A stretch of 12,177 bases of DNA from Candidatus Omnitrophota bacterium (GTDB lineage Bacteria; Omnitrophota; Gorgyraeia; Tantalellales; Tantalellaceae), in the NCBI GenBank assembly GCA_030617085.1, contig JAUWWB010000012.1:1-12177 (forward strand), given 5' to 3'. The position numbers and the translations under genes were made by a program. Under the pieces are notes generated by a model that worked only from the letters and a program-made list of their open reading frames with translations, did no database searches and was not told where the DNA came from. Shown piece after piece: positions 1-6,603 of the stretch (its first letter is position 1; each line of letters opens with the position of its first letter).

Positions 1-1046
1 AAAAAGCGATTGAAAAAGTTGTTCACTTTGAGGACCTTACGGAGGAAGAGGCGTACTCGGTCTTTGACGCGATCATGAGCGGCGGGGCCGCCCCTTCCCA
101 GATAGGCGCGCTGGTGGCGGCGCTGCGGATGAAAGGGGAGGCGATCGAAGAGATAACGGGCGCCGCCCGCGTGATGCGGGAAAAAGCGCTGAGGATAAAA
201 GCCGGCGGCGGGGCCGTGGACATAGACAGGGACGAGATCGACACGGAAAAGGAGGCGATACTTGACACCTGCGGGACCGGCGGGTCGGGGATCGACACTT
301 TCAACATCTCCACCACCGTAGCGTTCGTTCTCGCCGGGTGCGGTGTGAAAGTCGCCAAGCACGGAAACAGGGCGGCATCCGGCCGGTGCGGCAGCGCCGA
401 CGTGCTTGAAGAGCTGGGTGTAAAGCTGGACGTGCCGGTCGAGGTCACGGAGAAATGCGTACAGACGATAAACATAGGTTTCATGTACGCGCCTCTTTTC
501 CACGGGGCAATGCGATACGCGGCCGCGCCCCGGAAAGAGATAGGGGTGAGGACGATATTCAACATCCTGGGGCCGCTGTCCAATCCGGCCGCGGCCACGT
601 GCCAGGTCCTCGGGGTGTATGAGGAAAAGCTGACGGAGACGATGGCGAAGGTCCTCAGGAATCTGGGTACAAGCCGGGCCTATGTCGTGCATGGCAGCGA
701 CGGGCTTGACGAGGTCACCATAACCGGAAAAACGAGGGTCAGCGAATTAAGAGACGGAAAGATAAAGTCTTATCACGTAAGCCCGGCGGCCTTTGGGCTT
801 AAAAAAGCCGCCCTTGAGGATATCAAGGGCGGATCGCCGAAAGAGAACGCGGAAATGGTCCGCGACGTCCTGTCAGGCAAAAAAGGGCCCCGGCGAGACA
901 TAGTGCTGATGAACTCCAGCGTGGCGCTCATGGCCGCGGGAAGGGCAAACGACTTCACCGAAGGCGCCCGCGCCGCCGCGGAAGCGATCGATTCCGGCAA
1001 AGCCCTCGAAAAGCTCGAAGCACTGGTCAGTCTTACAAATGAATAA
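1..1046 (+). CDS. trpD: Anthranilate phosphoribosyltransferase, 5'-truncated by window edge
   Basis: TrpD transfers the phosphoribosyl group of PRPP to anthranilate, the second step of tryptophan synthesis, in the cytosol. The frame is open from base 3 and reads KAIEKVVHFEDLTEEEAYSVFDAIMSG, which is the normal N-terminal helical region of the family. The ATG at 75 is therefore internal and the true start lies upstream of the window. Family marks are DTCGTGGSG followed by FNISTT, the block KHGNRAASGRCGSADVLEELGV (PRPP and anthranilate binding), NILGPLSNP, and HGSDGLDEV near the metal-binding region. One oddity: the usual Asp of the GTGGD loop is Ser (codon 285-287). It stops at TAA 1044-1046 and is followed by trpC after 52 bases, the order expected in a trp operon. 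Identification is very secure. Confidence 0.96.
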   Translation, partial: KAIEKVVHFEDLTEEEAYSVFDAIMSGGAAPSQIGALVAALRMKGEAIEEITGAARVMREKALRIKAGGGAVDIDRDEIDTEKEAILDTCGTGGSGIDTFNISTTVAFVLAGCGVKVAKHGNRAASGRCGSADVLEELGVKLDVPVEVTEKCVQTINIGFMYAPLFHGAMRYAAAPRKEIGVRTIFNILGPLSNPAAATCQVLGVYEEKLTETMAKVLRNLGTSRAYVVHGSDGLDEVTITGKTRVSELRDGKIKSYHVSPAAFGLKKAALEDIKGGSPKENAEMVRDVLSGKKGPRRDIVLMNSSVALMAAGRANDFTEGARAAAEAIDSGKALEKLEALVSLTNE

Positions 1047-1078
1047 ACACGTGCCACGGGCCACGTGCCACGGGTCAC
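1044..1078. repeat. Heptamer array, xxGxCAC type, between trpD and trpC
   Basis: Five 7-base units lie in register: TAAACAC, GTGCCAC, GGGCCAC, GTGCCAC, GGGTCAC. The first contains the trpD stop codon TAA. The last four are clearly related; the first matches only in its CAC end. The array fills most of the 52-base gap. No function is known to me. Confidence 0.75.
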
Positions 1079-1098
1079 GGAATAGGTGAGGGCGTTTC

Positions 1099-1875
1099 AT
1101 GATACTATCCAGGATCGTAGAAGAAAAAAGGCGCGAGGTCGAGAAGCTGAAGAAGGCCCTTCCGTTGGGCGATATCAAGAAGAAGGCGGAATCCGCGCAC
1201 ATCAGGAGCCAGTTCAAGAAGAACATATCCAGAAAGGGGCATATTAACCTCATAGCGGAGATCAAGAAAAGTTCTCCTTCGAAAGGCATCATTCGCGCCA
1301 ATTTCAATCCTCTCAAGATCGCGCTCACTTACAACGCCGCCGGCGCCAGCGCCATCAGCGTCCTGACCGATGAGCGCTTTTTTGACGGAAAGCTGGAATA
1401 CCTGAAGACCGTGAAAGAGAGGGTGACCATTCCCGTTCTCAGGAAAGATTTTATCATCGACGAGTACCAGATCTATGAGTCTGCGGCGGCGGGGGCGGAC
1501 GCGATCCTTCTGATCTCGCGTATCCTGACGCGGGAGGAGCTGAGCCGCTATCTGTCTATCGTCGGCGGCCTCGGCATGGACGCGCTGGTCGAAGCGCACA
1601 GCGAAGAAGAAGTCGAAAAGGCGCTGAAGAGCCACGCGTCGATAATAGGAATAAACAACAGGGACCTTACGAATTTCATCGTCGACATTTCGGTCACCCA
1701 AAGGCTGATGCGGCTTATCCCCGAGACAAAAGTGGTCGTTTCCGAAAGCGGCATCGAGACCTACGAACAGGTGATGTTCCTTAAAAGCCTCGGCGTCAAC
1801 GCGGTCCTTATCGGCGAGGTTTTCATGCGTTCGGAGAACATAGCGGCGAAGGTGAGAGAGTTGATGAGGGAGTAG
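1099..1875 (+). CDS. trpC: Indole-3-glycerol phosphate synthase
   Basis: TrpC closes the ring of CdRP to indole-3-glycerol phosphate with loss of CO2 and water, the fourth step of the tryptophan pathway. The 258 residues cover a full (beta/alpha)8 barrel of normal length for a monofunctional enzyme. Catalytic positions can be read off: LIAEIKKSSPSKG with E54 and K56, PVLRKDFI with K116, ALVEAH with E165, GINNRDL with N186, and VVSESGI with S217. They match the Glu/Lys/Lys/Glu/Asn/Ser set of the Sulfolobus enzyme. The ATG start is supported by AGGTGAGGG at 1084-1092, six bases upstream. trpF is a separate gene, so this is not the enterobacterial TrpC-TrpF fusion. The stop at 1873-1875 is followed within seven bases by a repeat module. 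Confidence 0.98.
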   Translation: MILSRIVEEKRREVEKLKKALPLGDIKKKAESAHIRSQFKKNISRKGHINLIAEIKKSSPSKGIIRANFNPLKIALTYNAAGASAISVLTDERFFDGKLEYLKTVKERVTIPVLRKDFIIDEYQIYESAAAGADAILLISRILTREELSRYLSIVGGLGMDALVEAHSEEEVEKALKSHASIIGINNRDLTNFIVDISVTQRLMRLIPETKVVVSESGIETYEQVMFLKSLGVNAVLIGEVFMRSENIAAKVRELMRE

Positions 1876-1881
1876 GGGGTT

Positions 1882-1909
1882 AGTTCGGAGTTCGGGGTTC
1901 GGAGTTCGG
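1882..1909. repeat. Heptamer array AGTTCGG x4 downstream of trpC
   Basis: Four tandem units read AGTTCGG, AGTTCGG, GGTTCGG, AGTTCGG. The array begins inside GTTAGTTC (1879-1886), an 8-mer that also opens the arrays at 5163 and 7672. A GAAAA run and a GTAG hairpin follow directly. GGTTAGT at 1878-1884 has an inverted match ACTAACC at 2001-2007, so the module is loosely bracketed. Confidence 0.85.
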
Positions 1910-1917
1910 AGGAAAAT

Positions 1918-1943
1918 GTAGGGGCAGGCCCCTGTGCCTGCCC
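1918..1943 (+). repeat. REP-like hairpin, GTAG + GGGCAGGC stem, copy 1
   Basis: GTAG at 1918-1921 is followed by a perfect 8-bp stem, GGGCAGGC (1922-1929) with GCCTGCCC (1936-1943), and a 6-base loop CCCTGT. The same sequence with flanks recurs at 5202-5227 and 7774-7799. A GTAG-type tetranucleotide 5' of a short hairpin is the hallmark of REP sequences mobilised by Y1 (RAYT/TnpA-REP) transposases. No such gene is in the window, so that link is inference. Confidence 0.8.
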
Positions 1944-1967
1944 TTTACCCTGCGGCGATATGGGTTC

Positions 1968-1990
1968 GCCCGCCTTAGGCGGGCTCCTAC
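1968..1990 (-). repeat. REP-like hairpin, GTAGGA + GCCCGCC stem (minus orientation)
   Basis: On the minus strand this reads GTAGGA, then stem GCCCGCC, loop TAA, stem GGCGGGC. The identical element lies in the opposite orientation at 5288-5310. It sits 24 bases after the first GTAG hairpin, pointing the other way, giving a head-to-head pair like the two-REP arrangements (BIMEs) of other bacteria. Confidence 0.8.
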
Positions 1991-2016
1991 GGGAAGAGGG
2001 ACTAACCGGAAAAATC

Positions 2017-2029
2017 GGGTGGCAATTTG
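2017..2029 (+). promoter_or_regulatory. Ribosome binding site and TTG start of trpF
   Basis: GGGTGG at 2017-2022 lies four bases before TTG at 2027-2029. No ATG or GTG fits, because the KICGIT motif that must sit at the very N terminus begins at residue 5. The repeat module just upstream ends close to this site. A rare start codon with short spacing suggests modest initiation. Confidence 0.6.
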
Positions 2030-2692
2030 GTTAAGGTCAAAATATGCGGCATTACGAATGTTGAAGACGCTTTATTGGCTTTCGAATACGGCGCCGATCT
2101 TCTCGGGTTTATTTTTGTTAAGGGGACGCCTCGTTATGTCGAGAACGTCAGCGACATTATAAAGGATCTTCCGGCGGAACTGAAAGATAAGGGGGGAATA
2201 GCGGGGGTTTTCAGGGACGAAAAGCCGGAAGTGGTCGTGGAAACCGTCGCGCGCTGCGGCCTGGACCACGTGCAGCTGCACGGGGAGGAGAGTCCGGATT
2301 ACTGCCGCGCGCTTAAGGAAGCACTGCTGGAGGGGCACGGCCCGGGCGTGAGGATCATGAAAACGTTCAAGGTAAAGGAAAAGATCCTGCCCCATGGTTC
2401 ATGCGCCTTCGGTGACTACGAGGACGCGGACTACTTTCTTTTTGACACGTTCCATCCGGGCCTCCCGGGGGGGACGGGCCTCAGGTTTGACCGGGAAGCG
2501 CTGATAAGGGAGAAGGACAAAATAAAAAAACCGTTCTTCATTGCCGGGGGCCTTACGCCCGGGAACGTCTCGGAGGCCGTCAGGGCCGTTCGGCCTCATG
2601 GCGTTGATGTTTCAAGCGGCGTGGAAAGATCTCCCGGAAAAAAAGGCAGGGATCTTTTAAAGGAGTTTATAGAAAATGCGAAAAACGCGTAG
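2027..2692 (+). CDS. trpF: Phosphoribosylanthranilate isomerase
   Basis: TrpF performs the Amadori rearrangement of phosphoribosylanthranilate to CdRP, the third step of the pathway. From the TTG start the protein is 221 residues, slightly longer than many TrpF proteins (about 200-210). KICGIT carries the catalytic C7; LFDTFHPG carries the catalytic acid D140. Further marks are LGFIFVKGTPRYV, HVQLHGEE, GGTGLRFD, the phosphate-binding FIAGGLTPGNV, and GVDVSSGVERSPGKKG. The 3' end overlaps trpB by 17 bases, which points to coupled translation. A 151-base gap full of repeats separates it from trpC. Identification is very secure; the start codon is likely but unusual. Confidence 0.96.
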   Translation: MVKVKICGITNVEDALLAFEYGADLLGFIFVKGTPRYVENVSDIIKDLPAELKDKGGIAGVFRDEKPEVVVETVARCGLDHVQLHGEESPDYCRALKEALLEGHGPGVRIMKTFKVKEKILPHGSCAFGDYEDADYFLFDTFHPGLPGGTGLRFDREALIREKDKIKKPFFIAGGLTPGNVSEAVRAVRPHGVDVSSGVERSPGKKGRDLLKEFIENAKNA

Positions 2693-3866
2693 AGTGCCCG
2701 ATACAAAAGGTTATTTTGGGGACTTCGGCGGGCGGTATATTCCCGAGACCCTCATGCCGGCGATTCGGGAGCTGACTGCGGCGTATCGGAAGACAGGCAG
2801 CTCCCCGTCTTTCAGGAAGCGCCTTGAATATTACCTTAAGGAATACGCCGGCAGGCCGACCCCGCTGTACTTCGCGGAGAAGCTCACGAAAAAGCTCGGC
2901 GGCGCGAAGATATACCTGAAGCGGGAGGACCTGTTGCACACCGGCGCGCACAAGATCAACAACACCATAGCCCAGGCGCTTCTCGCGCTGGAGATGGGCA
3001 AAAAGCGCCTGATCGCCGAGACCGGCGCGGGTCAGCACGGGGTGGCGACCGCTACCGTGGCGGCCCTGTTTGGGCTTAAATGCGACGTGTACATGGGGAC
3101 CAAGGATGTGGAGAGACAAAGCCTTAACGTGTTCCGGATGAAGCTTCTGGGCTCAAGGGTCATCCCTGTCAGCAGCGGGTCCTGCACGCTTAAGGACGCC
3201 ATGAACGAAGCGATAAGGGACTGGGTCACCAACGTCCGCGATACGCATTACGTCATAGGTTCCGTTGCCGGGCCGCACCCGTACCCCATGATGGTCAGGG
3301 ATTTTCAATGCGTGATCGGGCGCGAAGCGCGCGGGCAGGTCCTGAAAAAAGAAGGGAGATTGCCCACGCATCTGGTCGCGTGTGTCGGCGGGGGAAGCAA
3401 TGCCCTGGGGCTTTTCCACCCGTTCTATAACGACGAGAAGGTCTCATTTATCGGCGTGGAAGCGGCCGGGCTCGGGTTAAAGACCGGTCGCCACGCCGCG
3501 GCCCTGCTGAAAGGGAGGGTCGGCATATTGCACGGGAGCAAAAGTTTCATGCTGGAGGACGAAGACGGGCAGGTGAGTCTTGCTCATTCCATATCGGCCG
3601 GGCTGGATTACCCGGGCGTGGGCCCGGAACACGCGTTCTATCAAAAGACCGGGAGGGCGGAGTACGCGGCGGTAAACGACAGGGAAGCCCTTGAAGGGGT
3701 AAAGCTTCTCTCGCGGACCGAAGGCATCATCCCCGCCCTGGAGACGGCACACGCCGTGTATTACCTTAAAAAGCTGGCGAAGAAGACAAGAAAAAGCGAT
3801 ATCATCGTTGTGTGTCTGTCGGGGCGAGGGGATAAGGATATTGATATAATGAAGGAGCATATGTAG
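2676..3866 (+). CDS. trpB: Tryptophan synthase beta chain
   Basis: TrpB condenses indole with serine to give tryptophan, using PLP, within an alpha2-beta2 complex with TrpA. The 396 residues are full length for the TrpB1 type that pairs with TrpA. GYFGDFGGRYIPETLMPA opens the protein. HTGAHKINN holds the Schiff-base lysine K93, AETGAGQHG the catalytic E115, GGGSNA (238-243) binds the cofactor phosphate, and the C-terminal SGRGDKD is typical. The ATG has AAAGGAG at 2659-2665, ten bases upstream, inside trpF. The last codons, KEHM, run straight into a heptamer array, and the stop TAG (3864-3866) is the first three bases of that array. AAGGAG at 3852-3857 near the end of the gene resembles a ribosome binding site for trpA that is now too far away. 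Confidence 0.98.
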   Translation: MRKTRRVPDTKGYFGDFGGRYIPETLMPAIRELTAAYRKTGSSPSFRKRLEYYLKEYAGRPTPLYFAEKLTKKLGGAKIYLKREDLLHTGAHKINNTIAQALLALEMGKKRLIAETGAGQHGVATATVAALFGLKCDVYMGTKDVERQSLNVFRMKLLGSRVIPVSSGSCTLKDAMNEAIRDWVTNVRDTHYVIGSVAGPHPYPMMVRDFQCVIGREARGQVLKKEGRLPTHLVACVGGGSNALGLFHPFYNDEKVSFIGVEAAGLGLKTGRHAAALLKGRVGILHGSKSFMLEDEDGQVSLAHSISAGLDYPGVGPEHAFYQKTGRAEYAAVNDREALEGVKLLSRTEGIIPALETAHAVYYLKKLAKKTRKSDIIVVCLSGRGDKDIDIMKEHM

Positions 3867-3919
3867 CTGATAGCTGATTGCTGATTGCTGATAGCTGATA
3901 GCTGATTGCTGATAGCTGA
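3864..3919. repeat. Heptamer array TWGCTGA x8 between trpB and trpA
   Basis: Exactly eight 7-base units occur, each TAGCTGA or TTGCTGA, in the pattern A A T T A A T A at the second base. There are no other differences. The first unit supplies the trpB stop codon TAG. TAG and TGA in a 7-base period place stops in all three forward frames. The array ends four bases before the trpA ATG. Confidence 0.93.
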
Positions 3920-3923
3920 AAAG

Positions 3924-4724
3924 ATGAACAGGATCAACGAAACATTCAAAAGACTGAGGGCGGAAGGCAAGAAGGCGTTCATACCATACGTGACCGCCGG
4001 GGATCCGGACATCAGGACGTCTAAGAAGATAGTTTCCGCTCTGGCAAAGGCGGGCGCGGATATTATAGAACTGGGGGTGCCATTTTCGGATCCTCTGGCG
4101 GACGGGCCGACGATACAGAAGGCGATCCAGCGCTCGCTTGATGCCGGCTGTTCCGTAAGGAAAGTCTTTGACATGGTCAGAGAACTGAGACGCCGCGCTT
4201 CCGTCCCTTTTGTCTTCATGACGTATTATAATATCGTATTCAACTACGGTATCGAGCGTTTCATAAGGGAAGCGAAGATCTGCGGGGCCGATGGCATCAT
4301 TGTCCCTGATCTTCCCATGGAGGAATCGAAAGGGCTGATGGACATCGCGGACAGGGAGGATTTTTGCCTCATCATGCTTACCGCGCCTACGACGCCCGCA
4401 GAGAGGTTCAGGAAGATCGCGGGCCGGTCCCGCGGGTTCGTCTATTACGTTTCCCTGACGGGTGTGACCGGCGTGCGGGAAAAGCTTTCCGATAAGCTGA
4501 AGGGCGACATAAAAAAGCTGAAAAAGATGACGGCAAAACCGGTATGCGTGGGATTCGGCATTTCAAATCCCGCCCAGGCGCGGGACGTCGCCGATGTTTC
4601 CGACGGCGTGATCGTCGGAAGCGCGATAATCAGGCTGATCGAGAAAAACCCGGACGACAAGAGCGCGATGGTGGAGAAGGTCGAAGTCTTCGCCGGGGCC
4701 GTCGCGAAGGCGGTGCATGGGTAG
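3924..4724 (+). CDS. trpA: Tryptophan synthase alpha chain
   Basis: TrpA cleaves indole-3-glycerol phosphate to indole and glyceraldehyde 3-phosphate; indole is channelled to TrpB. From ATG 3924 the protein has 266 residues, the normal length. The catalytic pair falls at E49 (IIELGVPFSDPLADGP) and D60, the same numbers as in E. coli, which supports this start over the in-frame TTG at 3906 inside the repeat array. Other marks are MTYYNIVFNYGIERF, DGIIVPDLPMEE, the YYVSLTGVTGVRE loop, GFGISNP, and DGVIVGSAII for phosphate binding. The start has only GAAAAG directly in front and no proper Shine-Dalgarno sequence. The stop TAG (4722-4724) again opens a heptamer array. Confidence 0.97.
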   Translation: MNRINETFKRLRAEGKKAFIPYVTAGDPDIRTSKKIVSALAKAGADIIELGVPFSDPLADGPTIQKAIQRSLDAGCSVRKVFDMVRELRRRASVPFVFMTYYNIVFNYGIERFIREAKICGADGIIVPDLPMEESKGLMDIADREDFCLIMLTAPTTPAERFRKIAGRSRGFVYYVSLTGVTGVREKLSDKLKGDIKKLKKMTAKPVCVGFGISNPAQARDVADVSDGVIVGSAIIRLIEKNPDDKSAMVEKVEVFAGAVAKAVHG

Positions 4725-4742
4725 TGGATGGTGGATAGCGGG
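4722..4742. repeat. Short heptamer array TAGTGGA type between trpA and ruvX
   Basis: Three units in register read TAGTGGA, TGGTGGA, TAGCGGG. The trpA stop codon TAG is the first three bases of the first unit. The array fills most of the 26-base gap before ruvX. Three diverged units alone would be weak; the fixed period shared with the other gaps makes it credible. Confidence 0.6.
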
Positions 4743-4750
4743 GCTTTGTG

Positions 4751-5167
4751 ATGCGGATAATGGGGCTTGATCTTGGGACTAAGAATATCGGTGTGGCGCT
4801 GAGCGACGAGAGCGGGGTGCTTGCGCAGGGGAAGGAGGTCGTCCGCAGGACCAGCGATGACGCGGCTATGGCGCGGATAAAGGAGATAGCCCGCGAATTT
4901 AAGGTGAAAGAGATCGTCGTGGGGCTGCCGGTCAAGATGGACGGCACGATGGGCGAACGCGCGGAGGACAGCAAGACCTTCGCGGAGATGCTGAAAAAGC
5001 GGGCCAAACTGCCCGTAAAATTATGGGACGAGCGCTTGAGCACCAAAGAGGCGGAAGACATCATGATAAAGGCGGACGTCACGCGGGCGAAAAGAAAAAA
5101 AGCCATCGATAAACTCGCGGCGCAGATCATTCTGCAGAGCTATCTTGACAGCTTGCGGACGTGTTAG
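4751..5167 (+). CDS. ruvX: RuvX/YqgF-family RNase H-fold nuclease (putative Holliday junction resolvase)
   Basis: This family has an RNase H-like fold. It is linked to pre-16S rRNA 5'-end maturation in E. coli (YqgF) and to Holliday junction resolution by homology; which role holds here cannot be told. From ATG 4751 the protein has 138 residues, the usual length. The acidic active site is complete: IMGLDLGTKNIGVALSD (D7), LWDERLSTKEAE, and KKAIDKLAAQIILQSYLD. IVVGLPVKMDGTMGERAE is also characteristic. A GTG at 4748 directly before the ATG is an alternative start; MRIMGLDLG is the more usual beginning. GCGGGG near 4739-4743 is a weak ribosome binding site formed by the end of the upstream array. 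The stop TAG at 5165-5167 overlaps the first unit of another array. Confidence 0.93.
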   Translation: MRIMGLDLGTKNIGVALSDESGVLAQGKEVVRRTSDDAAMARIKEIAREFKVKEIVVGLPVKMDGTMGERAEDSKTFAEMLKKRAKLPVKLWDERLSTKEAEDIMIKADVTRAKRKKAIDKLAAQIILQSYLDSLRTC

Positions 5168-5193
5168 TTCGGAGTTCGGAGTTCGGAGTTCGG
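5166..5193. repeat. Heptamer array AGTTCGG x4 downstream of ruvX
   Basis: Four identical AGTTCGG units occur. The AG of the first is the end of the ruvX stop codon. GTTAGTTC (5163-5170) opens the array, as in the gaps after trpC and after the M50 gene. The array is followed by GAGAAAAATG and then the GTAG hairpin. Confidence 0.9.
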
Positions 5194-5201
5194 AGAAAAA
5201 T

Positions 5202-5227
5202 GTAGGGGCAGGCCCCTGTGCCTGCCC
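5202..5227 (+). repeat. REP-like hairpin, GTAG + GGGCAGGC stem, copy 2
   Basis: GTAG 5202-5205 is followed by stem 5206-5213 with 5220-5227. The copy is identical to that at 1918-1943, and the identity continues through TTTACCCTGCG on the right flank. It lies in the same orientation, behind the same type of heptamer array. Confidence 0.82.
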
Positions 5228-5253
5228 TTTACCCTGCGAAAGGGGAGATACTG

Positions 5254-5276
5254 GTTCGGGCCTCCTGCCGGCGAAC
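5254..5276. repeat. Imperfect inverted repeat GTTCGGGC...CGAAC
   Basis: GTTCG (5254-5258) pairs with CGAAC (5272-5276), and GGC (5259-5261) pairs with GCC (5267-5269), with a two-base bulge. It lies between two REP-like hairpins and shares GTTCG/GCGAAC ends with the GCCCGCC element. It may be a decayed copy of that family. Confidence 0.35.
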
Positions 5277-5287
5277 AAAACGGTGAC

Positions 5288-5310
5288 GTAGGAGCCCGCC
5301 TAAGGCGGGC
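5288..5310 (+). repeat. REP-like hairpin, GTAGGA + GCCCGCC stem (plus orientation)
   Basis: GTAG 5288-5291, GA, stem GCCCGCC 5294-5300, loop TAA, stem GGCGGGC 5304-5310. It is the exact inverse of the copy at 1968-1990, including the GCGAA right flank. It ends 21 bases before the M16 peptidase start. Confidence 0.82.
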
Positions 5311-5331
5311 GAACAAAGATAAAGGGAAAGA

Positions 5332-6603
5332 ATGCATAAAAAACTTCAGGGCAAGAACGGGCTCAGTGTGATAGTTTCGCCGATGCCGCAGATGGCTTCG
5401 GTCTCGCTGGGGATATGGATCGGTGTGGGCGGACGTTATGAGACGGCCCGCCAGAGCGGCATAAGCCACCTCGTGGAACACATGCTTTTCAAAGGGACGC
5501 ATGCAAGGACCGCCAGGGGCCTCAAGCAAGCTATCGAAGGCGTGGGCGGGGCGTTTAACGGGTTCACTTCCGATGAGGTGACGTGTTACATGGTGAAGGT
5601 CCCGTCAAAACACATGGAGCTCGGGATAGATATCCTGGCGGATATGGTGCTGAACCCCAGGTTTGACGCGGAAGACCTCGCGCGCGAGAAGTCTGTCATC
5701 TGTGAAGAGATAAAGATGTACCGCGACCAGCCGTCAGACCATGTCCTTGACCTGTTGAGTGAGATAATGTGGCCCGGGAACGCCATGGGGCGCCCGCTGA
5801 CGGGGAATATCACTACCGTAAAAAGCCTGAAGAGGGACGAGCTGATAAAGTTCAGGGAAGACAGCTATCACCCGGGCAATATCGCCGTCGTGGCGGCGGG
5901 GAAGGTCGATCCCGAAAGGGTCTTCAGCTGTGCGATGGAGAGGTTCGAAGGGCAAAAAAAGGGGAAGATGCTGACGTTCGAGACTCCGGCGGTCAGCCAG
6001 AAAACCCCCCGCGTGAAGGTTTGCCGCGGGGATACGAAGCAGGCGCATATCGCGATGGGGTTTCACGCCCCGGACCGTAACATCCGCGAAAGGTTCGCGA
6101 TGAAGCTGATGAACGTTATCCTGGGCGGGAACATGTCATCCCGCCTTTTCGAGGAGTTGCGGGAAAAATACGGCCTGTGTTATGATATATCTTCGGCGTA
6201 CAAGAGGCACAGCGACGTGGGGGAGTTCCAGATACATGCCGGGGTGGATTCGAGAAAAGCGGTGAGGTCCGTTGTCGCCATACTGGACGAGCTGAAGAAG
6301 CTGAGGGATATAGGCGTAACCGAAGACGAACTCGCGCGCGCGAAGAAATACGCGAGCGGACAGTTTCTCCTCGCGATGGAAGGCACCTCGACAAGGATGC
6401 TGTGGTTCGGCGACAGGTTCATGGTGCGCAAGCATATACCCGAGGTGAAGGACGTATTGAACAGGATAGACGGCGTGACGCTGGATGAAATACAGAAGGT
6501 ATGCGAGAGGATATTCAAGGCCTCATCGGCCAATCTGGCCATGATAGGGAGGATGGGGCAGAGAGACAAGAACAGGATAAAAAAGGAACTGGGCCGGTTA
6601 TGA
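5332..6603 (+). CDS. M16-family zinc peptidase (mitochondrial-processing-peptidase-like)
   Basis: This is an M16B-type metallopeptidase of 423 residues, the usual size of the compact bacterial forms (B. subtilis YmxG/MlpA-like). The inverted zinc motif HLVEH gives H46, E49 and H50. The third ligand is E126 in SVICEEIKMYRDQP, exactly 76 residues after H50, as in mitochondrial processing peptidase beta. The first domain is followed by a non-catalytic second domain with the conserved LGGNMSSRLFEELREKYGLCYDISS (about 262-287), which helps bind substrate. No signal peptide is visible, so a cytosolic role in degrading small peptides is likely; the substrate is unknown. GGGAAAGA just before the ATG serves as ribosome binding site. 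Its stop TGA overlaps the ATG of the M50 gene. Confidence 0.94.
   Translation: MHKKLQGKNGLSVIVSPMPQMASVSLGIWIGVGGRYETARQSGISHLVEHMLFKGTHARTARGLKQAIEGVGGAFNGFTSDEVTCYMVKVPSKHMELGIDILADMVLNPRFDAEDLAREKSVICEEIKMYRDQPSDHVLDLLSEIMWPGNAMGRPLTGNITTVKSLKRDELIKFREDSYHPGNIAVVAAGKVDPERVFSCAMERFEGQKKGKMLTFETPAVSQKTPRVKVCRGDTKQAHIAMGFHAPDRNIRERFAMKLMNVILGGNMSSRLFEELREKYGLCYDISSAYKRHSDVGEFQIHAGVDSRKAVRSVVAILDELKKLRDIGVTEDELARAKKYASGQFLLAMEGTSTRMLWFGDRFMVRKHIPEVKDVLNRIDGVTLDEIQKVCERIFKASSANLAMIGRMGQRDKNRIKKELGRL

Noticed and set aside
23..598. Minus-strand 191-codon frame antisense to trpD
   Set aside because: Shadow of a GC-rich coding region, low-complexity Ser/Ala/Pro composition, no motif.
1918..1990. 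Hairpins as Rho-independent terminators
   Set aside because: None of the stems is followed by a run of T. Copies occur in both orientations and inside the trp operon, where full termination would be harmful.
3906..3923. TTG start for trpA inside the repeat array
   Set aside because: It would add LIAEK from repeat DNA. The ATG at 3924 puts catalytic residues at E49 and D60 as in E. coli.
3761..4219. Minus-strand frame containing QLSAISNQLSAIS repeats
   Set aside because: This is the translated trpB-trpA heptamer array plus antisense of trpB and trpA. The apparent protein repeat is an effect of a 7-base DNA period read in three frames.
5164..5529. Minus-strand frame ending in SELRTPN-type peptide
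   Set aside because: The peptide is the translation of the AGTTCGG array; the rest is antisense to the M16 gene.
6501..6599. N-terminal extension of the M50 protease
   Set aside because: It overlaps the M16 coding sequence in another frame. The ATGA overlap start at 6600 gives a normal protein, and the extension is charged and unlike the family.
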